Assembly (NCBI GenBank): GCA_964575095.1
Contig: CAZNPA010000002.1
Location: 124,001 to 188,000 of the forward strand
Reading direction: 5' to 3'
From: CAZNPA01 sp964575095
GTDB taxonomy: Bacteria > Pseudomonadota > Alphaproteobacteria > Rickettsiales > SXRF01
Length of the DNA: 64,000 nucleotides
Shown here piece after piece: positions 9,254 to 18,472 of the stretch. The notes below the pieces were generated by a model. It was not told where the DNA came from, did no database searches, and worked only from the letters and a program-made list of their open reading frames with translations. The translations under genes and the position numbers were made by a program. Each line of letters starts with the position of its first letter. The first letter of the stretch is position 1.

Positions 9254-9649
9254 ATGCCAATAGGAATAGCAGCAATCGGACCACGGTTACCCTTACCGGT
9301 AGCCACCCCTGTCCTGCCCGATCCTGTCATGCCGCAAGTCACCGCGACTTCGGTGGGCACACCGCTCCCTGTACAGCCCGTTCCCATACCGGGTCGTCAC
9401 CCGGTAGGAAAGGCGGACGTTACCGCCAAGGCCGTAGAGGATAGGCAGTTTGCTACAGTGCAACAGGCAGCCAGGGATGCGTTTCCCGTCAGCGACCAGA
9501 AATTCACCATCTACAAGGGTCACGACGGTCAATACATCACGCGCTTAACCAGCTTGCGCGACGGTAGGGTTACCTACTATCCGCAGCCGGAAGTGTTCAG
9601 GTTAAGCAGAAACGCTGGCGGCGAGTCGTCGTTTAAGATTACCGCTTAA
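9254..9649 (+). CDS. Small flagellar protein, possibly FlaG-like
   Basis: 131 residues with a very strong ribosome site (aaggagga). The first 60 residues are Pro/Val-rich and look unstructured. The C-terminal half has the segment 'FTIYKGHDGQYITRLTSLRD' followed by 'GRVTYYPQPEVFRL', which resembles the beta-strand layout of FlaG proteins ('vvkviDretGEvirqiP.e'). FlaG affects filament length. Position between fliC and fliD is the classic place for flaG. The family match is by pattern only, so this could be an alphaproteobacterial flagellar protein of unknown role. Confidence 0.5.
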   Translation: MPIGIAAIGPRLPLPVATPVLPDPVMPQVTATSVGTPLPVQPVPIPGRHPVGKADVTAKAVEDRQFATVQQAARDAFPVSDQKFTIYKGHDGQYITRLTSLRDGRVTYYPQPEVFRLSRNAGGESSFKITA

Positions 9650-9654
9650 ACCTT

Positions 9655-9736
9655 GCCGAAGGCATGCTTCTTGCTTTGTCTTCGGCGGTTAAGAGGTGTA
9701 CACTATAGCCGTCCGGGCTTGTTCAGGCCGGACGGC
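9655..9736 (+). promoter_or_regulatory. Two hairpins in the leader of fliD
   Basis: Two inverted repeats lie between the FlaG-like gene and fliD: gccgaag/cttcggc at 9655-9661 and 9680-9686, and gccgtccgg/ccggacggc at 9708-9716 and 9728-9736. Neither is followed by a clear T-run. The first may end the upstream transcript. The second would sit in the fliD leader about 30 bases before its ATG. Confidence 0.4.
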
Positions 9737-9766
9737 GTAGGTACCGGTCTTTAAAAGGATGGGCAT

Positions 9767-11935
9767 ATGGTATCGTCGATAGTACTCGGCAATTTTTTTA
9801 ACGTCACCGACATCAACGGCAACACCCGTGGTGTGTTCGGCGGCGCGGGCGGGTCCGGCCTCAATACCGAAGCCCTCGTCAATGGTCTGGTGGCAGCGCG
9901 TGCCGGCCCCATCATCCAGATAGAAGACCAGCTTTCGCGTATATCGGAACGTGCCTCGGCGCTGAACCAGTTTCAGCAGTTGCTGAGCAGTTTCCAGAGT
10001 GCCGCCGATGCGCTGCGCAACCCGCCCGGCGTCAACAATTTTTCCAACAACGCCTTCGCCTATACCTCGGCAACGGTAGTCTCGAACACCTCGGTTGCCG
10101 CCAATACCTACATGACGGTGGACGCAGCGCCGGGCGCTACGCCGCAAAATCTTAACGTCACCTATATCACCTCGCTGGCGGCGGCGACCAAGCAGCTGAC
10201 CGGCGATTTCGCCATCGCCGATGCCGATACGGCCGGACTGGTAGTGGCCAGCGGCGCCGTCGCTCACCAATTTAATGCCGGAACCTTTACCCTCAAGGGC
10301 CAATCGATCACGCTGACCACGACCGACACCTTGAACAGCATCGCTGCGAAATTCAACGCCGTATCGGGTAGCACCAACATCCGCGCCACCGTGATCAAGG
10401 TGTCGGATGGTCACTACGAGCTGTCGTTCACCGCCAAGAAAACCGGCACTACCAACGGCTTCGACCTCGCTGATTCCGGCACCGTCACCGACGCCAGCAA
10501 CGTGATTACCAACATCGTCAGCGGCGCCTCCGGCTTTACCACGCCACAGGCGGCCGCCAATGCCGTTTTCAAACTGGACGGCGTCACCATCACCCGCTCC
10601 AGCAACGATATCAGCGATGTTGTTGAAGGGCTGACCTTCCATTTGAAACAGAAAATCGCGGAAGATCCGTTAGACCCGCCGGCGACGCCGACGAGTCTGC
10701 TGATATCGGTGACGTCGGACACCAGCATTGCGCAACAGGCCATCACCTCTTTCGCCAACGCTTATAATTCCATTCAGGCGTTTGCCGCCCAGCAACTGCA
10801 GACCAATGGCGACGGCACGTTCGCCGATACCGCCGTATTGCACAGTAACCAGACGTTCCTGCAGGCGCTTAACTCCATCACCACGCAGATGGGATCGAAA
10901 GTGTCGGGCGTCGGCAGCACCTTCAATAACCTTGCTGATATCGGGCTCACGTTCGATACCCAGCCCAAAAGCCAGAACAGCCCGGAAGTAAAAAACGTGC
11001 TTAATATCGATAGCAACAAACTCGCATCCGTATTGCAGACCGACTTCGACAAGATCGCCAATTTGTTCCAGTTCACCCTGACGGCGGACAACACCAACCT
11101 GCGCGTGTTCGAAAGCCCGAAGCCGCTCGGTGTCTCCGCCTTCACGGTCGCCATCAACCAGTTTGCCACCCAGACCACCGGCAACATCACCGTCGCTGAC
11201 GCCGATACCGCCGGCGTCGTCGTCAACGCTTCGCCGACGGACGGTCAGTTCCTGGCCGGCACCGTAACCATCAACGGGCAGGCCATCACCCTTACCGACA
11301 CCGATACCTTAAATACCATCGCTGCGAAGTTCCAAGCCGTGGCGGCGACCACCGGTCTCAGCGCTGCCGTCTCTTCCACCGGCGCCGGAACATTCAAGCT
11401 CACCTTCACCGCTGTGCCGCAAAGCGGCAAGGTCAATAAATTCAGTCTGGAATCAACCACGGTCGATCCCACCGGCGTGTTTGACGAGTTGGGCCTTACC
11501 TCCACCGGCACCTATACCGCCACCTACGGTGTGACCACCGTCGACCTTACAGCCACCGTGACCGCCGGCAGCAACGCCGTGTTGCTCGCGGCGCCGTCCA
11601 GCTCGTCGCTGTCCGGGCTGGAACTGATTTATGGCAGCGACGCTGCCGCGACCATCACCATCACCACCACCGAAGGGCTTGGGCATACGCTCTACAATAC
11701 CGCGGATGATACGGCTGCGGTCGACGGTACCATCGATACCGAAATTGCAAGCCTTAGCGACAGAGATACCAAGCTCCGGGCGCAGGTTGCCGATATCAAC
11801 AAGCAGATTACCGAATACCGCGATCAGCTGCTCCTGAAGTTCGGTGCGCTCGAACAGGCAATCTCCAGGGTTAACCTGTTGCTGCAAAGCCTGAACGCGC
11901 AACAGCTGGCGCAACAAGCCGCTGCCAACAATTAA
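9767..11935 (+). CDS. fliD: Flagellar filament cap protein (hook-associated protein 2)
   Basis: 722 residues, ATG behind 'aaaagga'. The N-terminus 'GGAGGSGLNTEALVNGLVAA' matches the FliD_N pattern (G-L-D-t..lv..L...). The C-terminus has 'LRAQVADINKQITEYRDQLL' followed by 'KFGALEQAISRVN', the FliD coiled-coil. FliD caps the growing filament and folds exported flagellin. It is longer than enterobacterial FliD (about 470). Part of the extra length is an internal duplication: residues about 142-236 and 470-563 share 'ADADTAG.VV', 'GQ.ITLT.TDTLN.IAAKF' and 'L.FTA'. Followed after 10 bases by fliS. Confidence 0.93.
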   Translation: MVSSIVLGNFFNVTDINGNTRGVFGGAGGSGLNTEALVNGLVAARAGPIIQIEDQLSRISERASALNQFQQLLSSFQSAADALRNPPGVNNFSNNAFAYTSATVVSNTSVAANTYMTVDAAPGATPQNLNVTYITSLAAATKQLTGDFAIADADTAGLVVASGAVAHQFNAGTFTLKGQSITLTTTDTLNSIAAKFNAVSGSTNIRATVIKVSDGHYELSFTAKKTGTTNGFDLADSGTVTDASNVITNIVSGASGFTTPQAAANAVFKLDGVTITRSSNDISDVVEGLTFHLKQKIAEDPLDPPATPTSLLISVTSDTSIAQQAITSFANAYNSIQAFAAQQLQTNGDGTFADTAVLHSNQTFLQALNSITTQMGSKVSGVGSTFNNLADIGLTFDTQPKSQNSPEVKNVLNIDSNKLASVLQTDFDKIANLFQFTLTADNTNLRVFESPKPLGVSAFTVAINQFATQTTGNITVADADTAGVVVNASPTDGQFLAGTVTINGQAITLTDTDTLNTIAAKFQAVAATTGLSAAVSSTGAGTFKLTFTAVPQSGKVNKFSLESTTVDPTGVFDELGLTSTGTYTATYGVTTVDLTATVTAGSNAVLLAAPSSSSLSGLELIYGSDAAATITITTTEGLGHTLYNTADDTAAVDGTIDTEIASLSDRDTKLRAQVADINKQITEYRDQLLLKFGALEQAISRVNLLLQSLNAQQLAQQAAANN

Positions 11936-11945
11936 GGGAAGCGTC

Positions 11946-12416
11946 ATGCAGCATAAGTACCAAGCCTATGTCGCAGCGACGCAAACGGTAGCCAAAACGC
12001 GGCAGATTGTGATGCTGTATGACGGCGCCATCCGCTGCGTCCAGCAGGCCAGGGAGGCGATACAGGATCGTCGCATCGAGGACCGTTATCGCCTGCTTAT
12101 GCGTGCTTCGGACATTATTATCGGTTTGCAGAGTTGTCTGGATTTCGAAAACGGTGGCGACGTCGCCAAGGCTTTATACCAGTTTTACGCCTCGATCAGT
12201 AACCGCATATTCTCCATCCATCGCAACAACAGCGTCGAAACCTGCGAGGAACTTATTTCCGAGCTCAAGCAGATGCGCGACGCCTGGCAGGACATCGACA
12301 ATCAGTATGTCAGCGCCGCCGCCGGCGCGCCTCCTGCACCATCGCCGGTTGCATCGGAAGGAAACGGCCACGCTTCCGCGGCTGCAGAGACATCGGCGGC
12401 AACATTTTCCGCCTAG
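11946..12416 (+). CDS. fliS: Flagellin export chaperone FliS
   Basis: 156 residues. Motifs 'KTRQIVMLYDGAIRCVQQAR', 'RASDIIIGLQSCLDFENGGD' and 'ALYQFYASISNRIF' are the standard FliS helices that wrap the flagellin C-terminus in the cytoplasm. The last 40 residues are an Ala/Pro-rich tail longer than in typical FliS (about 130-135). It lies 10 bases after fliD, the usual fliDS pair. Confidence 0.93.
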   Translation: MQHKYQAYVAATQTVAKTRQIVMLYDGAIRCVQQAREAIQDRRIEDRYRLLMRASDIIIGLQSCLDFENGGDVAKALYQFYASISNRIFSIHRNNSVETCEELISELKQMRDAWQDIDNQYVSAAAGAPPAPSPVASEGNGHASAAAETSAATFSA

Positions 12417-12558
12417 ATAGCCTCCGGCATTTTTTTCCCCTCGCACATTCGCCCGTCGGTCCAAGCGGAAGGGATGCGCGTTCCGGACCCCGCTGTCCGC
12501 TACGGAAAAATATAGAATTATTATTTTAAATCAGTGTATTAAATAAAATCCGCCTTTT

Positions 12559-12574
12559 TGGCACATTGCTTGCA
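12559..12574 (+). promoter_or_regulatory. Sigma-54 promoter upstream of fliK-flgD-flgE
   Basis: Sequence tggcacattgcttgca matches the sigma-54 -24/-12 consensus (TGGCAC N5 TTGCA). The GG and GC dinucleotides are separated by exactly 10 bases, as required. It lies about 40 bases upstream of the fliK ATG, in a 197-base gap after fliS. Sigma-54 with an enhancer-binding regulator commonly drives hook-stage flagellar genes, so the position fits. Confidence 0.8.
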
Positions 12575-12613
12575 GGTACTGCCCCAGTGCATTAGCAAAC
12601 CGGGGAGGCAAGT

Positions 12614-14440
12614 ATGCCTAATATTTCTGCATCGCTGATAAGCGCGCTCACCGGCGCCGCCACCGCGGCCAATACCAACGTCGCGCCGGCGGCAAACGCA
12701 GCCGGACAAGAGAAGGACAATTTCCAATCCCTGCTTGATATAGGCATCAATACCCCCGACGATAACGCGGGCAATGACCGCGCCGTTGTCGAAAAAGATC
12801 GCCGTAGAGAAGAGAATAACGTGCAGGCGGCACCGGTGAATATTCCCGCCGAACGGCTGATTCCCGATAAAAAACCGCAGGCGGATAACGAAGATAAAGA
12901 AGATGGAATTCCTGCCGCCGTGCGGCCTTTTCAAAATTCCGGCCAACATGCCGGTAAGCCAAAGGCGAACGCCAAACCGGATAATGCGCGCGAGGATATT
13001 AGCGACGATGTGCGCCCGGCTGCATCTTCCGCCACTGATGTTACTGCCGATGTGGAGGCTGCCGCAGCTGGCGCGGCCAGTACCGTCGCCGATAACGGTA
13101 ATATTTCCACAACGGCGGCCGGCGCTCAAACATTGGCCATCGATCTGGAGCAAATACTGACGCAGATTACGGTGAACTTGGCGGTGCCGGGCGGCGACGA
13201 TCTGCCTGGTCAAATTCAAACCGCCGCTTCCGTAGCGACGGCGCCGGAGTTACCCGTGGCGCTTCTGACGCTTAACCAACCGCAATTCCTGCCTGATCCG
13301 ATAAGCGGCGCTGATGACATCCTTGTCGTCTTGCCGTCGCAACCAACGGCCATAGGCCCGGCGCTTCCCGTGCCGCCGGCGATACCTTCTTTCGATGGCC
13401 TGCTGAAGAACGTCTGGCAGACACTGCAAAACATCAACGACAGCTTCTTCGGCGCGGATGATGGGAAGCCTCTGTCAACAATGCCGCCACTGGCCGCTAT
13501 GCCGCAGGGACCGCTGCTGCGCCTCAAGAGCGATCTGAAGGCGGCCTTCGCGCTGTTCGACCAGTATAACGCCGGTACGATAGACGCCGCCACCTTGCTC
13601 AATCAGATCAAGCCGATGCTAAACGACATGCATCGCATCATGGCTCGTCTCGATACCAAGCCCGATGCGATGGCCGGGCTGTCGTTAAATCCGCTGGGCG
13701 CGGGAGATCTGCAGAGTGCGGCGCCGGTCATCGCGCCGAAAAAAGAAACGTCGGTTGCGAATATTCCTAACATGGATGCAGCGATCGCGGCGCAGAATCT
13801 CAACAGCGCGCTAACGACGAAGGCGGAGCAGGGCGCGCTTTTTGCCTCCACCATCGCGATGGAAAACGCGCTGGGAAATAACGTCGGCAATCGCTCCGGC
13901 GCCGATGCTAACGCCAATCAGAACCTGCCGCAGCCGGTGCTTGCCATGCGCGCTGCCGATCCGGCGCGTGAAATGGCGGCGACGGATGCCACCGGCTTTG
14001 CCCGCGCGCTCGGCGCCGCCGCCCGCGGCCCCATCGTCGATCAGGTGGTGTTCCATATCCGCGTCGCCAGAAGCGATGGCAGCAGCCGTATCCACATCCA
14101 GCTCGAACCGGAAACGCTGGGCAAGCTGGACATCAAACTGCATGTCGATGCCGAAGGGAAAACCGGCGTCACCATCACCGCCGACAACAAAAACACATTG
14201 GATTTATTGCAGCGCGACACCAAAGGCCTGGAACGCGCGCTGGCCGATGCCGGACTCACCGCCGACAGCGGCAACCTGAATTTCAACCTGCGCGGCGAGC
14301 AGCAGGGACAGGACAACAGCCCTTATCCCGCGTTCAACTACCAGAAGGCGATACCGGAAGAAGAAAAGATACCCGCTGCCGACACGGTGTCCGGAAGTTA
14401 CGTCATCCAGACGGGTGATGGCGTGGATATCACGATTTAA
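12614..14440 (+). CDS. fliK: Flagellar hook-length control protein
   Basis: 608 residues, ATG behind 'gggaggcaag'. The C-terminal domain (about 475-560) carries the Flg_hook motif 'IHIQLEPETLGKLDIKLHVD' followed by 'KTGVTITADNKNTLDLLQ'. The N-terminal two thirds are Ala/Pro/Asp-rich and low in complexity, the expected molecular-ruler region. FliK is exported, measures hook length and switches the export apparatus to filament substrates. It heads a fliK-flgD-flgE unit behind the sigma-54 site at 12559. Confidence 0.88.
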   Translation: MPNISASLISALTGAATAANTNVAPAANAAGQEKDNFQSLLDIGINTPDDNAGNDRAVVEKDRRREENNVQAAPVNIPAERLIPDKKPQADNEDKEDGIPAAVRPFQNSGQHAGKPKANAKPDNAREDISDDVRPAASSATDVTADVEAAAAGAASTVADNGNISTTAAGAQTLAIDLEQILTQITVNLAVPGGDDLPGQIQTAASVATAPELPVALLTLNQPQFLPDPISGADDILVVLPSQPTAIGPALPVPPAIPSFDGLLKNVWQTLQNINDSFFGADDGKPLSTMPPLAAMPQGPLLRLKSDLKAAFALFDQYNAGTIDAATLLNQIKPMLNDMHRIMARLDTKPDAMAGLSLNPLGAGDLQSAAPVIAPKKETSVANIPNMDAAIAAQNLNSALTTKAEQGALFASTIAMENALGNNVGNRSGADANANQNLPQPVLAMRAADPAREMAATDATGFARALGAAARGPIVDQVVFHIRVARSDGSSRIHIQLEPETLGKLDIKLHVDAEGKTGVTITADNKNTLDLLQRDTKGLERALADAGLTADSGNLNFNLRGEQQGQDNSPYPAFNYQKAIPEEEKIPAADTVSGSYVIQTGDGVDITI

Positions 14441-14456
14441 CCGAGGAGAAAACTGT

Positions 14457-15209
14457 ATGGCTGTCAACGCTGTAAATACCCCGGCTGCTACCCCTCCGAG
14501 CAAAAGCCAGCAAGGGCAAAATGCGCTCGACAAAACCTATTCGGATTTCCTGAGGTTGTTGACGACGCAGTTGCAAAATCAGGACCCGACCAACCCGATG
14601 GACACCATGCAGATGACGCAGCAGATCGCAACGCTGTCGCAAGTTGAGCAGCAGCTCAACACCAACAGGAGCTTGGAGCAGTTAATCGCGCTCTACGGCC
14701 AAACGCAATACAACAGCGTTGCCGGCTACCTCGGCAAGGAAGTGGAAGCGCCCGGCAACCAGGGCGCAGTGATAAGCGGCAAAGGCCGTTTCGTCTATTA
14801 CATGCAAAGCCAGCCGACGAACTTCGGCGTTACCGTCAAGAATGCCGACGGCGCCGTCGTCTACACCGCCAAAGCGACGCAGAACGCGGAAGGAAACTTC
14901 GTCTGGACCGATGCCGCCGGCGTGGTGCTCGATCCGCCGCCGAACATCCCGATGGCGAGCGGCCGCAACGCCTTCGTCTGGAACGGCAAGAACAACAACG
15001 GCCAGCAGCTGGCCGACGGCACCTATACCATCTCCGTCGATGCCAGAGATGCCAGCAACAACGCCATTCCCACGCAAACCTATGTCAACGGCATCGTTAC
15101 CTCGATCGATAGTGCCGGCGGTCAGGTCTATGTCTCATTCGGCGATATCTCATTACCGCTGACCAGCGTCACCACCCTTCGTCAACCTGAACAACAACCC
15201 ACCATTTAA
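14457..15209 (+). CDS. flgD: Hook assembly scaffold/cap protein
   Basis: 250 residues from the ATG at 14457, which has an ideal 'gaggag' site. A longer frame upstream overlaps fliK and is not needed. The N-terminus has the FlgD signature 'FLRLLTTQLQNQDPTNPMD'. The C-terminal half shows the FlgD Ig-like/tudor domains ('NAFVWNGKNNNGQQLADGTY'). FlgD caps the growing hook and is discarded on completion. It sits between fliK and flgE, the usual order. Confidence 0.93.
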   Translation: MAVNAVNTPAATPPSKSQQGQNALDKTYSDFLRLLTTQLQNQDPTNPMDTMQMTQQIATLSQVEQQLNTNRSLEQLIALYGQTQYNSVAGYLGKEVEAPGNQGAVISGKGRFVYYMQSQPTNFGVTVKNADGAVVYTAKATQNAEGNFVWTDAAGVVLDPPPNIPMASGRNAFVWNGKNNNGQQLADGTYTISVDARDASNNAIPTQTYVNGIVTSIDSAGGQVYVSFGDISLPLTSVTTLRQPEQQPTI

Positions 15210-15237
15210 CGAAACACTCTAAAAAAGGAGAAACCCC

Positions 15238-17799
15238 ATGAGTCTTTACGGAGCCATATTCTCGGCAGTCGCCGGCCTTGCAGCGCAGAGCAGCAAGATC
15301 GCCATTCTTTCCGACAACATTTCCAACGCCAACACCATCGGCTACAAGAGCAGCGAAGGCTTGTTCCAAACTCTGGTCACCAGCGTCGGTGGCGGCACGG
15401 CGTACTCGCCGGGCGGCGTCATCAGCGGTACGCGCCAGCTGGTCAGCAAACAGGGGTTGCCGCAGGCCACCGCCTCGCCGACCGACCTTGCCATCAGCGG
15501 CGGCGGCTTCTTTGTCGTCAACCAGGCGTCCGACGGCACCGGTCAGGTGCTCTATACCCGCGCCGGCTCCTTCACTCAGGACTCCAACGGTGACTTCCGC
15601 AATTCAGGCGGATTCTTCCTGCAGGCATGGCCGCTCGACCGCGACGGCCGTCTGCCTGGCGAAGCCGGAAACGCCAACACCATATCGAGCGCCAACCTAA
15701 GCAGCTTGCGCACCGTCAACGTCACGAGCCTGACCGGTGTTGCCGCGGCGACCACCGCCGTTTCGCTGTCCGCCAACCTGAAGGCCTCGGAACGGATTTT
15801 CGCCGGTACGGGCCTTACCGCCAGCATGGATGCTGCCGACGCCACCAACCGTAAGAACAAGGCAGAGGACATCATTGTTCCGCAAGGGTCAGGCAATATC
15901 GACAGCCTGACGCGCGGCGACCAGTTATCGATCAACGTCAACGGCGCCGCCACCACGACCTTTACCTATGGCGGCATCGGCGAAGGCCGCAGCGTCATCG
16001 ACGGCACCGGCGGTGATTACGGTTCTGCCGTTTTGGGATCGGGCGGCGGTGAATTCACGATAGGCGTCGGCGACATAACCGTCGGCAACTCCAGCAACGT
16101 CGTCACCATTGACTTTGGCGGCGCGCACGGGTTGCAAACCGGCGACGTGATATCCATCGACAGTTCTGTGGCTGTCGGGGGCGTTCCCGCCGCTGACCTG
16201 CAGGGCACGTTCATTGTGACGAGGACGGGAACGGATACCGTTACCATTGAAGTCGCAACGACGACCGGCGGCGCCGGAGCCGGAGCCAATGCTTCCACTG
16301 TCCCTGTCGACATCCGTCCTTTCGACGATAACGGCTATATCATGGATGCCAACAGCGCCAACGTCGCTTTCCTTCAGGTTGCCACGCCTGACATTTTCTC
16401 CACCGAGGCGCTGTCGTTTACCATCGCCACCAACGCCATCGCCAACGGCACGGCGACGTTCACCTACACCACCGCCACCTCGCCCAACGCGACGACGGGG
16501 CAATTCAACACCCTCACCAATCTTGCCAAAGCCATCAATGCCGTGGACGGCCTGACGGCACGCGTCGCCGATGGTAAGCTCTATGTCAGCGCCATTGACG
16601 CCACGCAGGACATCACTTTCACCAACGGCAAGGCGACCGGCACCGAAGGAGCTGATGCCGGTGAAGCGCTCTACGGCATCGACTGGATCCGCGAATTGGG
16701 CATCACCGATTCCACCGGCGTCATTGCCGGCGACAGCAACCAGTTCTCGACCATGCAGGGGCTGGCGGATCTTATTAACGGCGGCAGCATCGGCGTCACC
16801 GCCACCATCACCAGCCCGACCAACGATTCCAGCATATTCATCAACGTCGATGATCCCTTGAGCACCATCAAGTTTTCCGATGGCGATTATGGCACGGATA
16901 ACGTCGGTAGCGTGCTTTCGGCACTCGGCTTTGATGACGATAACGCCGCCACGCTGGGTGATGTGGCTCCCGGTGCGGGCACCGGTGCGACCACCGGTGA
17001 CCTTGGGCCGGCCTACGATCCGGACGATGCCTCTAAGAGCATGTCCGGCGGCACCATCACGCCACAGTTCTCGCGTTCGGTGCACATCTTCGATTCGCTG
17101 GGCACCGGTCACGACATCAACATCGCCTTCATCAAGATTTCCGCCGATACCTGGGCGGTGGAGGTGTACGCCATCAATCCGGATGAAGTGACGGAAGCCA
17201 ACGGTCTGCTCGCTTCCGGCAATATCACCTTCAACGGCGACAGCAGCCTGCAGAGCGTCGACGCCACGCTCTCTGCTGATCTGGCGATCAACTGGGCCGT
17301 CACCGATACCAACCCCGAGCCCAGCACCGTCACCATCAACTGGGGCACCGCCGGTCCGATAGGTACCGGCCAGGCCGACGGCTTGAGCCAGTTCGATACC
17401 AACTACAAGGTCAATTTCGCCAACCAGAACGGTGCGCAGGTCGGTGAACTGACCGGCGTGTCGATTGATGAACTTGGATTCGTCATCGCCACGTACAGCA
17501 ACGGTGAAACGCAGCGGCTGTTCAAAGTGCCGCTGGCCAGCTTCGCCAACCCCGACCAGCTGCAGTCCATCTCCGGCAACGTCTTCAACCAGACCTCCGC
17601 CTCCGGCGAAGTCAATCTGGCGCAGGCAGGATCTTCCGGTGTCGGCAAAATCGCGCCGTCGCAGCTGGAATCCTCCAACGTCGAACTGGCCGCCCAGCTG
17701 ACGGACATGATCATCGCCCAACGCGCCTATCAGGCCAATACCAAGATGATCACCACCGCCACCAGCATGCTGGATGACCTGAACCGCGCTATCGGATAA
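15238..17799 (+). CDS. flgE: Flagellar hook protein
   Basis: 853 residues, ATG behind 'aaaaaaggagaaa'. The N-terminus 'LYGAIFSAVAGLAAQSSKIA' with 'LSDNISNANTIGYKS' is the FlgE rod/hook motif. The C-terminus 'QLTDMIIAQRAYQANTKMIT' followed by 'TATSMLDDLNRAIG' is the matching end. FlgE polymerises into the hook. It is about twice the size of enterobacterial FlgE (about 400). The extra mass lies in the middle, including an 'AHGLQTGDVISID' module near residues 277-350 that is related to one in FlgK of this window. A rho-independent terminator follows. Confidence 0.94.
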   Translation: MSLYGAIFSAVAGLAAQSSKIAILSDNISNANTIGYKSSEGLFQTLVTSVGGGTAYSPGGVISGTRQLVSKQGLPQATASPTDLAISGGGFFVVNQASDGTGQVLYTRAGSFTQDSNGDFRNSGGFFLQAWPLDRDGRLPGEAGNANTISSANLSSLRTVNVTSLTGVAAATTAVSLSANLKASERIFAGTGLTASMDAADATNRKNKAEDIIVPQGSGNIDSLTRGDQLSINVNGAATTTFTYGGIGEGRSVIDGTGGDYGSAVLGSGGGEFTIGVGDITVGNSSNVVTIDFGGAHGLQTGDVISIDSSVAVGGVPAADLQGTFIVTRTGTDTVTIEVATTTGGAGAGANASTVPVDIRPFDDNGYIMDANSANVAFLQVATPDIFSTEALSFTIATNAIANGTATFTYTTATSPNATTGQFNTLTNLAKAINAVDGLTARVADGKLYVSAIDATQDITFTNGKATGTEGADAGEALYGIDWIRELGITDSTGVIAGDSNQFSTMQGLADLINGGSIGVTATITSPTNDSSIFINVDDPLSTIKFSDGDYGTDNVGSVLSALGFDDDNAATLGDVAPGAGTGATTGDLGPAYDPDDASKSMSGGTITPQFSRSVHIFDSLGTGHDINIAFIKISADTWAVEVYAINPDEVTEANGLLASGNITFNGDSSLQSVDATLSADLAINWAVTDTNPEPSTVTINWGTAGPIGTGQADGLSQFDTNYKVNFANQNGAQVGELTGVSIDELGFVIATYSNGETQRLFKVPLASFANPDQLQSISGNVFNQTSASGEVNLAQAGSSGVGKIAPSQLESSNVELAAQLTDMIIAQRAYQANTKMITTATSMLDDLNRAIG

Positions 17800-17815
17800 T
17801 AACTAACCACCCCGT

Positions 17816-17858
17816 TGCCACGCCTTCATCCCCCATGGAGGCGTGGCATTTTTTTATT
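17816..17858 (+). terminator. Rho-independent terminator after flgE
   Basis: A perfect 10-bp stem (tgccacgcct 17816-17825, aggcgtggca 17839-17848) with a 13-base loop is followed directly by a run of seven Ts. It closes the fliK-flgD-flgE transcript. Confidence 0.9.
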
Positions 17859-17921
17859 TTCACCGGCGGCGGCAATAGTTAATTAAATATTTATATTTCG
17901 TAAATATATGGTCGAATAAGA

Positions 17922-17950
17922 TTGACAATTGCTTGCTATTTTTCTAATCA
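17922..17950 (+). promoter_or_regulatory. Possible sigma-70 promoter for the 110-residue gene
   Basis: TTGACA at 17922-17927 is a perfect -35 box. A weak -10 (taatca, 17945-17950, spacing 17; or tctaat, 17943-17948, spacing 15) follows. The region 17860-18020 is strongly AT-rich. It lies about 70 bases before the next start codon. Confidence 0.45.
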
Positions 17951-18020
17951 ATCTAGGTATTGCTGAGGCCATGGTGCGCGTGGTGAAGCAAAAAATGGCT
18001 AATATTTGTGCAAGGGACGT

Positions 18021-18353
18021 ATGATGAAAAAACTGAATTTAGGTAATAAACGGTTCAATGTTCCCGTCACCAAACAAGCCATGGAAGGCGACCCTGAAAT
18101 CACCAACATGATGCTCGATGCGCGTTACCTGCGCCAGTCATCGTCTCTGATTCAGGATGCGCTGCAAAAAGGTTTCGACGTGCTGCAGCTCGCCAATGGC
18201 GATATCGTCACCACCGGCACCAAGACCGTCGTTTACCAGTACACCTGGGATAACGAAAAGGGCAAGCTGACCAAGGCCAAAGGCAAAGGCGAACGTAAAA
18301 CGCCGGCGCCGGTCGTCGAAGGCGAAGAAGAGCTCGACAGCGAAGAGGTTTAA
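18021..18353 (+). CDS. Conserved small cytoplasmic protein of unknown function (possibly DUF2671-like)
   Basis: 110 residues from the ATG at 18021 (ribosome site 'aaggga'; a second ATG follows at 18024). The middle segment 'LRQSSSLIQDALQKGFDVLQ' followed by 'LANGDIVTTGTKTVVYQYTW' looks like a compact alpha/beta domain. The tail is Lys- then Glu-rich and probably disordered. It reminds me of the small DUF2671 proteins of Rickettsiales, but this is from memory of the pattern and is weak. It stands alone after the hook operon with its own likely promoter, so a flagellar role cannot be assumed. Confidence 0.65.
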   Translation: MMKKLNLGNKRFNVPVTKQAMEGDPEITNMMLDARYLRQSSSLIQDALQKGFDVLQLANGDIVTTGTKTVVYQYTWDNEKGKLTKAKGKGERKTPAPVVEGEEELDSEEV

Positions 18354-18472
18354 GCTATCCCCGCATAAGCTCGCGTAGCGGGCACATTGTGGGGTCCGGT
18401 TTTAGAAATAAAATTATTCCCCAATATTCCGGTAAAGAGTTGACCAGACCCCGCAACAAGTGCGGGGATAAG
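18354..18472. repeat. Palindromic repeat element, family B (GGGGTCCGG type)
   Basis: The space between two stop codons is filled by an element whose ends are inverted complements (ctatccccgca at 18355-18365 and tgcggggataag at 18461-18472). It contains 'ggggtccggtttt' and 'accagaccccgc'. Related copies occur at 28825-28852, 43036-43111 and 48231-48262. It may serve as a two-way transcription end between the convergent genes. Confidence 0.75.

Noticed and set aside
15925..17721. 598-residue open frame on the minus strand inside flgE
   Set aside because: It mirrors flgE throughout; the composition (Gly/Val/Asp/His-rich with no motif) is what the GC-skewed third positions of flgE produce in reverse. 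No ribosome site or domain is visible.
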